Shown here: in pieces, positions 1 to 11,319 of the stretch | How the letters are laid out: the number at the start of each line of letters is the position of its first letter | Numbering within the stretch: position 1 is the first letter of the stretch | Assembly: GCA_964019135.1 (NCBI GenBank) | Contig: OZ025253.1 | Location: forward strand, 4,221,059 to 4,285,058 | DNA length: 64,000 bases | Origin: Arenicola marina | Taxonomy: Eukaryota > Annelida > Polychaeta > Arenicolidae | Direction of reading: 5' to 3' | Translations under genes and position numbers: made by a program | The notes under the pieces: generated by a model | Database searches by the model: none | What the model was told of the DNA's origin: nothing | What the model saw: the letters and a program-made list of their open reading frames with translations, nothing else

Positions 1-460
1 CCCACATTCGGGTATCCAGTCGGCTTAATTTGTTATATCTGGTTATGTCTCGGGGTGGGGCACAAAGGACTGGGAAAGGCAGGGTTTTTTTCAGTGGGGG
101 GGGGTGCATCTACAGGACCCCAGTGGCAAGTTTCCATTTGTAATACATGGAAAGTGTGACACGTTCAGTTTGGAGATGAAACAGTGAACATAGCAAAGTA
201 ATCATCAAAAGTGATCATGATTACATTAACAATGTAATCTATTACGATTACTTGGAAAATGTAATCGATTACAATCGATTACAATTACTGATTATGATTA
301 CCCCATGTTTGGTGTATTCCTCTTTGATGTCAGTTTAGTCGTTCGCAGAATATAAGTTCGTGTGTGCAAAAATGAAGGAAAAAGGTTTTCCCTTCTACTA
401 TTTTGGGCGTTATAATTAATGTAGAAGAATAATATCAGCTAATGTTGTTTTGACGTGACA

Positions 461-542
461 AACTTTAAACTTACAACCGCTAACTTTTAACTTACAACCG
501 TTAACTTTTAACTTACAACCGTTAACTTTTAACTTACAACCG
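461..542. repeat. 21-bp tandem repeat
   Basis: About four copies of TTAACTTTTAACTTACAACCG; preceded at 200-302 by repeated GTAATCGATTAC palindromes. Confidence 0.85.
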
Positions 543-934
543 TCATTCAAATCGTAAAGTTGCACCGGCAGTTGCCCTGGTTGTGTACCGTCCTAATACA
601 ACGTGTCTGATGAAATGTCATATGCAAGCGAATATATACATATATATAATTGTAGAAGCTGTAGCAAGACCACACTTTGTGAAATCCCGCCAAACAACGA
701 CTGCGACTCTGAGGCTCAAGACAATATGGGATGTGCAAATGTGTCCAGTGTTATATATATATACATGTATAAAACTGGAAATGATAATCTTAGGGTCGGT
801 GCGGGTGGAGCCGCCAAAAGTTCACATTACCACGTCCCATCTGTGTCTTGGGCCTCAGATTCGCAGTGGTTGTTTGGCGTGATTTAACCCATGGGCACAC
901 AAAGGTGGCGCAAAACATTGCTCCATCGCCGTAC

Positions 935-1024
935 CTGGCGTCGTTGATTTCATTGATGGAGTGGACACGGCAGCCGACTCTCTTGTCGGGTCAAACGTTA
1001 TAACCTGGTCATCGCTTGTCGCAG
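935..1024 (-). CDS. Gene A short Thr/Ser-rich stalk exon
   Basis: Phase 1-1 exon of 90 nt between acceptor GATCCAG and donor GTACGG. The encoded ~30 residues end in STPSMKSTTP, matching the STPSKDSTP end of the 5.2 kb mucin exon of gene C, so it is the same exon in unexpanded form. An alternative acceptor at 1054-1055 would create an in-frame stop after the chitin-binding exon and is therefore disfavoured. Confidence 0.6.
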
Positions 1025-4000
1025 CTGGATCAAAACGTATTTTCATACTTATTCTAGGTAGACACGGAACAATTCGTTCAGCCAGAAAATTAGCAGCAGT
1101 GTTAATAATAGAGCGAGTATCCAACACTTGTATATTTTAAGTCTATACATGATAACACAACTATTAAGATGACGATGGATCTTATCTAAGATTCTAAATT
1201 TGCCGATTTCAAGTAAACAACAACTAGCATGGGTTTAGTTTGAACGCTAATCTTCTTGTTGCTAACATAGCCCAATTCGTTCAGGTTGACATGAAAAAAA
1301 CATTAGTAAGCGGAATCATAAGTTGGCTAAGTCATATGCCAGGTTTTTGATATGAAATTGGGTTTTTGTTCATATTCTTACCAGAGCTAATGATGTATCC
1401 GGCGCAGGGAACGTTATGGGAATCATGACAAGATTGACTGGCGGGATCGAACACAAGTCCTCCCGCACACGGCCTCTCGTAGGCCATACCCGATGCGCAC
1501 ATGATGTACTTCGAACAGTCAAATGGGTGTGGATAACGTCCATCTAACACTCCAGAACAGCTCGAGTCTATGATATCTGGAATAAACAAACCAGAGTCGG
1601 TATTAACCCCTACCATCTGCTTAATTTAAGTGCGACATTCGTGGCCCTTGGCGTTATTGCTAGAACTGTTTGTCATTGTCCCGTAATGTGTTTGTACTGT
1701 TCAGCTCTACATCAAATATATGTTCATGTCGGAATCAAATTCATGTTTACATCACATTTATGAGCTTATACCGTGACAATACACCCCAACATATATGAAA
1801 GGTATGACTGTGTTTACTCATTATGATATAAGTCCATACCTGGGATCCCATTGTTGTTAATCCAAAGGATGCCTACCTATAATAAATATAGACCGCGGCC
1901 CTATGTAGACAGGTAACCATATGACCCAGTTGACTATATAAGGGCGCATGCCTGGTTGTGCCTAACTGACAGGGTGCTTTGTATATAAGAAACGCAAAAT
2001 CCATTGTTAGCGTCACATACGTCATTGCTGTGTTCATTTTCAATGCCTCTCAGAACTTAGACCGATAAGCGATCACTCACCGATGCTGCACCTTTCGTTG
2101 GTTGTCCCGTTGTAACACTGACAGAGAGGGTCGCAGTCGCAGCGATAATCCGTTCCCATGGCAACGCACGTGCCATGGACACATGGGGTGACGGCGCAAG
2201 GATCTAGACGGGCAGATAATGGAAGTTATGTAAAGATATAATGAGCTTTGAGGAGTATTATAGGTTAGAGCTTTTTATAGGTTCAGAACAAATTATTACA
2301 TGTGATATGCCGGTATGACGTCACGCATTGACGGCTCACCCACTCTGCTCTGGACGCTAGGATCCGGGTCCTGCTGAACCGATTCACGCGGAGACAAAGG
2401 AATGTATTCCTCCGCCTGGAGCGTTAACAGTCTTCCAACGTCTGTCAATAAGTCGTGCAAGATCGGACAGGGTGACACAGAGAAAAAAATGAAAGTCTAT
2501 TAACAAAAATGAGAAGAAAGAAAGGATACATGTGAATTGATGAGAAGCCACGATTATTGCAAAAATATTGATTCCAAATTTTGATATAATGCGTAATTTG
2601 TACCTGGGAGTGATTGCGATGGCTCGCTTGTGGCCAGCAGTGTGACTAAAGACCTAAAGACCAAAGCCTCCTGTCCTTTTTTCCATGAAATCAATTTCTA
2701 CAATGTATCGTAAACATTTACTATTTCTATTTCATGATAGAATCGACCTTTAAAATAGATGCTTATCGAAGATAAACACATGTATTGATAGGCGAACGCC
2801 CGTCGGGCCTTCTCGACGAATTTCCGTATTTAGCAACGGTTAAAAGGAGCCGGCTGCTTTCGGTCTCTGCAAGCGGTCACAGACGGAGACGATTTCCCAC
2901 TATATTCTGCTTATGCTTATATTCTCCTATGTTTGAGCCACATTTTTCTATTTTCTGCATATGAGCTACATTGTACATTTCATCATATCTTGTGCATCAC
3001 TGGTCATATTATTTAAATGTTGTTGGTATATGTGTTGGTTGTGTCTTGTAAACCCAAGTTGATGGCCTCGCCAAAGACTGTATGTTAAGTGCTGGATGGC
3101 TATGAGTTATTAAGCTTTGGATTCCTTATATCGTTGAGCTTCATTGTTTGGATATCATTAAGCTACAGTGACTTTATGACGTTAAGGTTCAGTGAATTTA
3201 TGAAGCTATGTGTTTAGCTTCACTGGCTACCTTAATTACCTTATGTATGGCATATTTCATCTTTAGTGACCTGATGATGCTGTTAAAATTCAGTCTTGTA
3301 GCGGAATCTTATATACGTTTACGCAACAAAACTGGTCAAAAAGAGGTGTATACAGATATGGATGGTTGGATAAGTCCTTGTGTTGTTGCATAGCGATAAT
3401 CTTTCCAGAAATGCAAGAGCCAATAACTAAGGTGGACCTAGAATATCGACGGCATTCTGGGTGAGGATGGCCCGGTTTCATGAGGTCGGGGGGGGGGGGG
3501 GGTAAGATCCGTCCATGCATCGGTTAGACATAGCCAGGATATATATTTCAAATATATACAATTGGAGGAATTCGTACATATATTTTATGTGTCAGGTGCA
3601 AGAGTTAAAGAATATACTTGTGTGTTATACTGCCAAAATAAGTAACAAATCCCGACAATTTCCCTACATCCATATAAACGGATATATGCTCCAATATTTT
3701 ACAAATTCCTCTAATAATTCATATATTTTGAGGTCCAAACATGGCTGAAATTTATGCCACTGGTTTATCATTGTCCTACTGTTTGTTATGGTGAGCTAAA
3801 TTAGTGTCATGTTTGTATATGGTCCATTTCAGTCGCTGACCTCATCGAGCTCGTTGTTTCTAGATGTTATTGCATAACTTGCAGTATCTTGATATTTGAC
3901 CTGCGTGCAATAATAAATCGTTAAGGAAAACGGTATTTAGCAGGTTAAGGTGCATGTTGTGATTTCTATTCCCTTATCTCTTGTCAAGGTAATGTGGTAT

Positions 4001-7000
4001 CGGTTTAAACGGAACTTTCACATTGGCTTATTAATTAAACTCGGTATGACTTTTAGTTCCCATATTATTCTGTCGTTCAAACTCCAGTAACAATATATCC
4101 ATGTTAAAATATTGTTCTTGATATTTTGTATCAGTAGAATCTCTTAGCATATCTCTGTCAATGGTTATATTTGCATTAATTATACCTATTTACTTAGCAA
4201 CATAGGTAACAACGATGAGGGGGACCCTTCAGGCTCTCTCTCACAAGCCAATTGATATAGTTTCGTATCGGCTAGTGACGATTGTAATTTTAGATCGCTG
4301 CCTACCACCATTCTCTATGGCGGGGTTTGGCTTTCGATCCACGTAAATGAAACGGCTACGAATGGTTAGGCAAGAATCCAATCCAGGTCTCATTCGTGGC
4401 ATGATGATTATTGAATGGCTCTGAATTGTTCACGTTTATTATTAGCAAGTCATTAATAAATGACCATACCAACACATCTTGGTGTTATCCATTTGCGTAT
4501 TTGAGAACCAAGTTTGTATCGTATAAACCTCATTTAGTAGTCGACAGGAGTTAAAATGTAACAAGCCAACGATATCTAAGTTACGCACTTACTCGCCTTA
4601 TTTCTTAGATTTATACATAAGGATGCCTTGATGAAACAAAAACGTATATCGGATTCATCTTTTGCATATTAATACACGCATAATGTCCTGTATACACCTA
4701 CAGAGTGTCGTGGCCGCCATTACGGTAGTCAGCAGAATAACGGTCACCACCAAAACGAGGCTCCGGTAGACCTCGTCACTTGGGGGTTCCACCTGGCGGT
4801 GCTGATGTCCTGCCGGCTCCGGGCTGAAGGAAGACCATGATAACACATATAGGTTAAATTGATTGCTTTAAGTTGGAGGCTTTAACCTATGCAGGTCATA
4901 GAATAGGGCCTCCGTGGTGTAGGACACCTCATTGAGGGCATGTTTCAGTCGTTAAGCATATCCACGTCCCGGGAGGTGCCTAGAAATTGTGTATGATATA
5001 TATAATATATAATTTATTCTGATAATGCGCACACTCTTTTTCTCAGTCAGCCCCTCACGACGGGCGTGTCGTCTGTCAATATAAACTTAGAACTTCGCAA
5101 AATCATCTGGTTAGACGCCAACAGACTAGTCCTTAATGTGCACAAGTCTAAATTCCTGGTCTTTCACACACCTCAAAGAATAGTTACATCCGCTGTTTTT
5201 GAGATTAATAATCAACGAAACAGTCTCGAACTAAACTAATCTTATAACTGGGTCGCTGCGGCCCATAGTATACCTACCTTTCTACAATTCCATTCCATGT
5301 TTTAGCCACTAACTCCCAGTTTTGTGATGCACGTGGAGTTTCTTTTCGATTCATCTATTGACTTTTTTTAGGCGGCTCCCATGCTAGCGAATAACCGTCT
5401 TACTGGGAATCTCCTCAACTAATGCGAATGTATTTTTGTCTTGTCAGTACTATTCACTGTGTTTCTCTTATGTATTTGTTGGCATGTTGAAATAAACATA
5501 CATCACACCGCTTGTGTACCCAAAGGCTGGTAAAAAGACACCAATTCATATAATTTGTGTAGGTCATATCGAGACAATGAGAAGGATCAAGTTAGACAGG
5601 AGCCGTGTCTTTGAGTACCAATATTATAAGTCATAGGTCAATACATCTATATAATTCTGCATTAGTCTCATGTTTTTATCATTATTTATTGCTCCTGCGA
5701 AAGAGTTACAGAGTTGTGTATCTTTACCTTTGGTTAAATCGAATGTTTGTGCCACTCACTTGTGTTCCATACGCGTAGGGTTTTTTTAAACTTATAACAT
5801 TCTCCAAAAGATCAATATACATGAACAATTACTTATAATATAGGTGCTTAAGAAGAAAGTAACTATAGAAATAACAAATATCCTCTCCTCTACAAATACT
5901 CGAAATTGACAGTCGGCTGTTTGTAAAGTATGTATAATTTTCCTTTAATGCTGAATGGGTGTAAATTGTCTGCAGAAAGATGTCTCCTCAGCTTCGGAAC
6001 AGCTGTAATTATAAATTAATGAAAGCAATTGCAGTGGGGGGCGGGGAAGGGGGGGGGGGGTGGGTAGGCTCCTGGACACAAGCTCCTAGTCTACTTGTGA
6101 GATAAGACAAGTACATGTTAATGTTGGAGGCCATATAATATATAGCTTGGCTAAGTACTACTACTCCGTGAAATCTACTTGAGCCTCAAACCACTGAACT
6201 TGAACGCTACCCGAATTCAAGTGCTTTCTTCCTTCTTTGTGAAAAACTGAACCGTTCGATGTTTCGTCAGGTTTGAAGTGGCAACTGGTATTCTTATATG
6301 TTATTTATGCTTTCGTGGCCACCCATAACAAAGCGCCAATGTCTGCTTGGTGATAACGAGTAAATCTTTTGGTAAAACAATTCTTCTTCCAGTGTTGACT
6401 ACGCTCGTGGTTGACAAGGACTTAACATATTACGGTGCTCGGTGACCTAGAATCTTAACTTTTATCATGTATCAAAAACACATTTAGCCATAAGGCATTT
6501 ATCTATAATACATGTCTATATATAACACACATATTGATATCGCATGTATATATAACACACATATATATAACACACATATTTATATCACATGTATCTATAA
6601 CAATGTGCTTATAACACATGGATATTTAACGTATGCATCTATAACGCATGTACTATGGTATGTTCTATGACACATGTACTTACAACACATCTATCTGTAA
6701 CACAGGAAATATGGAATATAAGGCAGTCGCAGATTTATAAATATATTGCGACGGTGCATAAAGTAAAGGAACACAATATTAAATGTGTTGTTGATGGATA
6801 TGTTATCCTTTGAGAAACCAAATTACCAAATAATAACGTCTTATGGAATTTAAGTTCTAAATGGAGTATGGCAAGCGTTAATGCTTTACTGAAGGACGGA
6901 AATGTCGGTAGGTATTTTGGCGTAATAAATTGCGTATTATCTCAATTTTAATATTCTTACATGTTATGCGCTCTGTGAGAAGCCCATTTATTACTCACGA

Positions 7001-7264
7001 CTGCCATTCCACTTTGTTTGAATGAAAATATTTAGTTCGACTTCTCAGCTCACAGTTTACGCAATGGCATGACGTCATACTAATGGTTTAATTTGGTCTC
7101 ATTGAGTCAATCAATTTCTGGGTTCCCTATAACCGTACACTCTTGAAAAACTTGCAGTTCAGAAAATAGCATGACGCCATAACAATAGTTATTTAATCTG
7201 AATAAAAGAAAATAGCTTACCTCGGTTTCTGTCTCCCACTATCACTCGAGCTTTGTAGTTTCAT
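935..7264 (-). CDS. Gene A: EGF/chitin-binding mucin receptor paralog, 5' half only (partial at left edge)
   Basis: Multi-exon gene read right to left; exons seen: 7221-7264 (start Met), 4698-4823 (hydrophobic segment), probably 2604-2645, 2340-2441 (linker), 2081-2203 (EGF-like), 1382-1576 (chitin-binding), 935-1024 (Thr/Ser-rich). The last visible exon ends in a phase-1 donor at 934-933, so stalk, IPT domains and membrane anchor should lie beyond the left edge of the window. Exons are placed by AG/GT consensus and by equal length and phase with copies B and C. The order matches copy C except that C has two EGF + chitin-binding pairs and A one. The protein is inferred to be a cell-surface receptor with an N-terminal signal anchor; its ligand is unknown. 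The junction between 4698 and 2441 is the least certain part because the phases do not fully reconcile. Confidence 0.7.
1382..1576 (-). CDS. Gene A chitin-binding (Peritrophin-A/CBM14-like) exon
   Basis: 195-nt phase 1-1 exon encoding one complete six-cysteine domain: SSC, then YPHPFDCSKYIMC, CAGGLVFD, QSC and VPC. The PxxFDCxxY core is characteristic of type-2 chitin-binding domains, which bind chitin or related glycans extracellularly. Flanked by acceptor TTTGTTTATTCCAG and donor GTAAGA; the homologous exon in gene C (33087-33281) has the same length and same flanks. Confidence 0.85.
2081..2203 (-). CDS. Gene A EGF-like exon
   Basis: 123-nt phase 1-1 exon encoding DPCAVTPCVHGTC, then MGTDYRCDCDPLCQC and a last Cys before the donor GTGAGT. 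Eight cysteines in about 41 residues, so it is an EGF-like variant rather than a canonical six-Cys EGF. Acceptor CCCGTCTAG. Both homologous exons of gene C have the same length and cysteine spacing. Confidence 0.85.
2340..2441 (-). CDS. Gene A linker exon between N-terminal hydrophobic segment and EGF domain
   Basis: Conserved AG at the same place in all three copies gives a 102-nt exon (TGACAG acceptor here, G|GTGAGC donor). Reads QAEEYIPLSPRESVQQDPD, ending SRV plus the first base of the Asp codon that opens the EGF exon (phase 1). Substitutions against B and C favour this frame by several third-position changes. The upstream phase does not match the end of the 126-nt exon, so the exact start may lie a few codons further in. 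Confidence 0.6.
2604..2645 (-). CDS. Gene A candidate small exon
   Basis: After acceptor GGTCTTTAG the frame set by the preceding exon reads (S)HTAGHKRAIAITP and meets a donor AG|GTACAA. The same acceptor and a similar peptide occur in B (from 24851, HTAGPKPTIQINP) and C (31247-31283, HIAGHKTIIQMN), which is why I call it. The 3' ends differ between copies and the following phase is not fully consistent. Confidence 0.4.
4698..4823 (-). CDS. Gene A N-terminal hydrophobic (signal-anchor) exon
   Basis: 126-nt phase 2-2 exon with acceptor TGGTCTTCCTTCAG and donor AG|GTGTAT. Encodes a polar stretch with QHRQVEPPSDEVYRS followed by about 20 hydrophobic residues (LVLVVTVILLTTVMAATTLC). With the 14 residues of exon 1 before it, the hydrophobic part starts about residue 37: either a type II signal anchor or a long cleaved signal peptide. 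Same length and high similarity in B and C. Confidence 0.75.
5051..5239 (+). pseudogene. Reverse transcriptase fragment of a non-LTR retrotransposon
   Basis: One open frame of 62 codons ending in TAA reads NLELRKIIWLDANRLVLNV followed by HKSKFLVFHTP. The W-L-x-A-N-R-L-x-L-N-x-x-K-S-K pattern is the region after the catalytic motif in non-LTR (CR1/Jockey/RTE-type) reverse transcriptases. No catalytic YADD box or flanking endonuclease is visible, so it is a dead remnant in intron 1 of gene A, sense opposite to the gene. Confidence 0.6.
6480..6725. repeat. TATAACACATG-type AT-rich degenerate tandem repeat, intron 1 of gene A
   Basis: Imperfect repeats of TCTATAACACATGTAT and variants (CATGTATATATAACACACAT). 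Equivalent arrays occur in intron 1 of B (27000-27365) and inverted in C (29280-29640), so the array predates the duplications. Confidence 0.75.
7221..7264 (-). CDS. Gene A exon 1 with start codon
   Basis: Start Met at 7264-7262 opens MKLQSSSDSGRQKP, ending AG|GTAAGC in phase 2. An in-frame TAG lies four codons upstream of this ATG (TAA at the same place in B), which supports this start. Joined to the next exon it gives a short Ser/Glu/Pro-rich cytoplasmic N-terminus. Confidence 0.7.
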
Positions 7265-7440
7265 GTCTATGGCGTCCTATGACTAGCCTCAGTCAGTACC
7301 TGTTGCTTGCCAATTCTTCCGATCTTTCTCGTTTTAACCTATCACCACAGGAGGTTATGGAGAACTATAGCTCTCTGGCTCGACACTCACGCAATGCGCC
7401 GAGCGGTCCTAGGACGATGTAGGCCATCCCCGCTGAGCTA
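7265..7440 (-). promoter_or_regulatory. Conserved 5' leader/proximal promoter of gene A
   Basis: About 170 bp upstream of the start codon is recognisably conserved in all three copies (B 27946-28140, C 28930-29123), including CGAGCCAGAGAGCTATAG and a TGATAGGTTAAA block. Coding potential is absent, so it is most likely 5' UTR plus proximal promoter. No TATA box is evident. Confidence 0.45.
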
Positions 7441-7587
7441 TAGTAATTTTATTGTTATAGAAAACGTTCTTCAAGTGTCATTTCCTGGTCATTAGGCAGG
7501 CAGCTACATTCTATCAATACAACTTCTGTCCCACTACTACCGTGATATACGGAACAAGTTTTTCAACGATGCGCTTTATCTAACAAT

Positions 7588-7830
7588 GGGGGGTCCCACA
7601 TGGCCCGATGGGTAGCACGTTCGACCGGTGTCAAGTGTTTTCAGCTAGGTCAGCCCACGCTGCCGGTGCGTGGTGTGACCTCAACATCTGCAGATATATA
7701 CTTTATGCAAGATACAGATCAGATGTCGTTGTTCGCAAAGAGTAGACGGTTATATGGAGACATGGCTTATCTCTATCGTCATCAGGAATCACGGCAAGAG
7801 TGTAAGACTTGAATAGATATTTATATCATA
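7588..7830 (+). mobile_element. tRNA-like SINE, copy upstream of gene A
   Basis: Begins CATGGCCCGATGGGTAGCACG (A-box-like) and is followed by AGCCCACGCTGCCGGTGCGT and a common body (ACAGATCAGATGTCGTTGT). A second copy sits at the same relative place upstream of gene B (28348-28590, with B-box-like GGTTTGAGCCC). It was therefore present before A and B duplicated. Confidence 0.5.
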
Positions 7831-9330
7831 TCGTTTGTTTTGTTTCCTATTTCAAAGAATACCATTGTCTAGTTTTAATTTCTCTCTGAATCGCCATTGT
7901 CATGTCGTATTAATAAACGTTGGCATACTGTTTGGTAGATGAGAAAACGTCGTTTGGTCTGTCACATGGACTAGTAGTATGGTTACAAACTGAATGGCTC
8001 TAGGACTCATATGTGTTAAAGTTAAATCAATGAACATTCAAGCGGGAACTGTGACGCTGAACTTGAGCCCCAGCCCGACACCAATAAGACATGCCAAGAC
8101 ACACATTTACCAACACGAAATAGCATTGTGTTAGATATATTTCCAGGTGATTTCTGCCTCGGGTAACTTCAAGTGCTGGAGAACTTGCCGACATGTTTAC
8201 TCACAACCATTAAATGACTCCACCGTCTTCACGAGAGCGTTCCCTGGCGGACTCCTGTTCGCTCTCCACACGACTCACAAAACTCATGGCGCTACCAAAT
8301 ATAGCTAACGCGAACTTGGAGCCCAATAGACGAGTGATCTGAATGTGTCCGGTCGGAAAGAAATAGGTGAACGCTGATTAAGCATAAAATATGTAAACCG
8401 AGCAAATGTAATCGCACAGCAGGAATTATTGGAGCATTGTACGCTGCATACATGCACCTGATTCGGGACCACTTGGGACAAGCTCTGTGTGTACGTATCA
8501 CTCGTATGGTCACTTCCTTAATGGGACAAGCATTAGGACGTATACGAGGTAAATTTTGCTTCTCGTGGGTTATTGCTCGAAGTTTTGCGACTCACGCGCC
8601 GAAGCGCTTTTATCCGCAAACTATGTAGAGTGCGTTCGTGTCAAGTTTTTGTGCACACTATTAATTTGCGAAGTATCAACTAAAAACTGTTTCACACCCA
8701 CTCGATTCTTCACGTACACACCGCGCAGCCAGCCAGTACCGGACACTAAACTATTACTACAACGAGTGCGCTTGGGAGGTTATGCTGGAGCACCTGCGCG
8801 GGAACTGCATAATGCTATTGGCACTGGTTCGAGTGTGAAAAGTAATACATTTTGTAGAAATCGCTTTGACTGGAAACAGTGGTTGCCTGCCCTGCATGGG
8901 CCTCGATGTCAACGTGACGTGTGGCTCGTTTCACTAACACGTAGGCCTACGGCTCGTAATCTTACCTTCTACATGCTAATCCACCGACTGGTCCTTTACG
9001 TTAACCAGTTTACGAGCTACCATATTACACGTTGTATAATATGGCATACGATTTATGCTGTGGCCAACGTTAGCAGAAACGTGATGGGGGGACTACATTA
9101 CCACAGTGGCGGGGATGTGCCGCCCATGTTAGTGAGGGTAGATGGAGAGTGAGAGAAAAATGCCAGATTTTGGGGTCACTGAGAAAGAACCTTTTGGTTC
9201 AAAAAGGCATCGAAAATAGAAACTGACAGTTCTCTCTTCACGATTAAGCGTATCATTCGCAATCTGGCTTGCTGAGCCCCAAACTGATCAAACACATTCG
9301 AATAACTCATACGTCACACACACGGCAAAT
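7830..9330. other. Intergenic sequence without recognised gene
   Basis: Contains a 597-nt open frame at 8556-9152 (+) that I do not recognise; it has no visible domain, and 8640-8780 within it is a diverged copy of the repeat at 9925-10005 (TTTCACACCCACTCGATTC). The first ~130 bp align with the region upstream of gene B. Confidence 0.4.
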
Positions 9331-10124
9331 GGCTGTACAGTCACTTCGGGATCTCATCGAGACCCCACGAGACAGGGATACCTATGCTCTACGTCAATGC
9401 CTAGCATCAACTGCCTGTACGTGCTGCCTACCTTCCGGTTGTTTGTTGCCTTCACTCGCCTCACAGACAAGATCGGCTAAAGCTGTCCTTGGAAGCACAA
9501 ATAACCACTGAAGTTATGTGCATATCCGAATTGTAACCATCCGAGTACATTTATGTAATGTATGAGCGGTTAGGCAGTTGATCAACGCGAATGCGGTTGT
9601 CTCATGAGTGACTGTCAGTGTCAAACGATCTAACGTGCTGCGCGGGGTTTTCCATGTCGTATGACGTAATAATCATCATGACCCGCGTGTCTGCCGCGGT
9701 ATCTATGGTTACGTAACAACGCTCCTTATATGGACAGAGCAGGTGAGGAAAATGGTGCTCCCTTTGTCGTAGAACTGTAAACATCGATGATTTGGCTCAA
9801 AATACAACGGTTCCAACAGTCTCGTCGAACGGACCACATGCATTATGGAGGGATAAATGTCTTATCTTTAATTATATTATGATTTTATAGTTAGTAATGT
9901 CTGGACCAAAGCAAACAAAAAATGGTTTCGCACCCACTCGATTCTTCAAGCACAAACCGCGCAGCCGGCCGGTTCCCAACACTAAAACGTTGACTACAAT
10001 GAGTGCGAGTCACGCAGTTGCAGCAAGGCACCAGCGTGATGCGCACTCGTTCTAAGAGCATGTGTTTTTTTTGGTCCCCAAAAGACCTAAACCGGAAATA
10101 AAACCCGCGAAAACTGTACAGCCT
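9331..10124. mobile_element. Non-autonomous DNA transposon-like element, copy 1
   Basis: About 794 bp bounded by inverted GGCTGTACAG ... CTGTACAGCC termini. A second full-length copy in opposite orientation is in gene C (43417-44199). No transposase frame. Part of it (ACCCCACGAGACAGGGATAC, CTACGTCAATGC) also recurs in every tandem unit of the gene B stalk array. Confidence 0.6.
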
Positions 10125-11040
10125 TATAGCTTTCTATAGCCTGGTTCCGCGGCCCCAACTTCGCTTGTATACAGTTTAGATTTTCTGAGATTGGGGCTTG
10201 TAGAATTGGAGACGAGCAACAGACCGACGCATGAGCAAGTGACCGGCTATATTAGCAAGCGACTCGATTGTCTACACCAGAAATATACGCGTTTGAATAA
10301 TAAAATCTGACCTACATTCTAGGAATGTGTTCTTAAACAGAATAAGTTGGTGCCGCATGTGAGAACTATTTCCTCTCGCGGATATAACGTACCCGGTGAT
10401 TATGACGTCGTTAATCAGACAGTAAGTAGTTCGGAAAAGCGCGGACGAAGCGGCGGCAGTTTAGTTTGAATTTTATGTTTAACTTCACCGTGCCTATCGA
10501 TCACACTATCTGACAATGCCTATATTACACCTGCTGGTAAATAAAAAATAATGATATTAATCCCGTAGTGACATTTATAACATTTGGGCGTGGAACCAGC
10601 CAGCCCAATTCTAGGAGACCCCAACTGCGGTTCTCGATTATTGAAGTGCTGCTACCTTGTGAGCTCTCTTGGAGACAGATTTGCAATGTTTCGTCCTCTA
10701 AGGAGTGAACATTTATTGATGCGTGACGTGAAATAAAACATAGCGAAATAACCCGATTTACGTAGTATCCGGTTTGATGAGGTTCCTGTGTTATAACGTT
10801 GTGTTTAAAGTATTATACGGGTGCTGGCCCCGGCTCTACACTGGGCACACTATGATGTCAGTGTTCTATGACTAGGCCGCTCAAGGATGACGAGAAGTAT
10901 AGCTTTACCAACTCAACAACCACCCCAAAGGCCGTGTCCGTATCATTTATTGTTACATAACATTTTCAGTCAGCAAATTGAAAACCCCAAAATAGCTGCG
11001 GTGACATATGTAGGAGTTTCAGAGAGGTCCGTTTGGCTCT
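10125..11040. other. Intergenic sequence, nothing recognised
   Basis: No ORF with visible domain. Holds a possible minus-strand AATAAA at 10946-10951 and otherwise unique sequence downstream of gene B. Confidence 0.4.
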
Positions 11041-11043
11041 CAA

Positions 11044-11049
11044 TTTATT
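11044..11049 (-). promoter_or_regulatory. Candidate poly(A) signal of gene B
   Basis: AATAAA on the minus strand about 270 nt past the gene B stop codon; another at 10946-10951. Choice between them cannot be made from sequence. Confidence 0.35.
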
Positions 11050-11319
11050 ATTCCGTGGCCATTTAAATAGGCTTTATCATGGGGATGAGTGGCACGATCC
11101 GTATCTGGTTGGTACGCACGTACGTAGGATGGCCACTGTGTCTGATAAAGCCGTCCATGACACTGTACACCAAGGGTCACATTCATAAGTGTCGCAAGCG
11201 ACGAAATGAGCCTTGTCGTCGGAGCCGTTCACGGTATTATATCGTTAGAATCACAACAAGTTGTCGACTTAAATGTGTGCACTTGCACCAACGCGGCCTG
11301 GTGTTATTCTTTTTCTTCG

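Noticed and set aside
1054-1127. Extension of the gene A Thr/Ser exon to an upstream acceptor at 1054
   Set aside because: Joining it to the chitin-binding exon gives an immediate in-frame TAA; the acceptor before 1024 keeps phase 1.
8556-9152. 198-codon plus-strand ORF
   Set aside because: No domain recognised and it overlaps a dispersed repeat; not conserved in the other copies.
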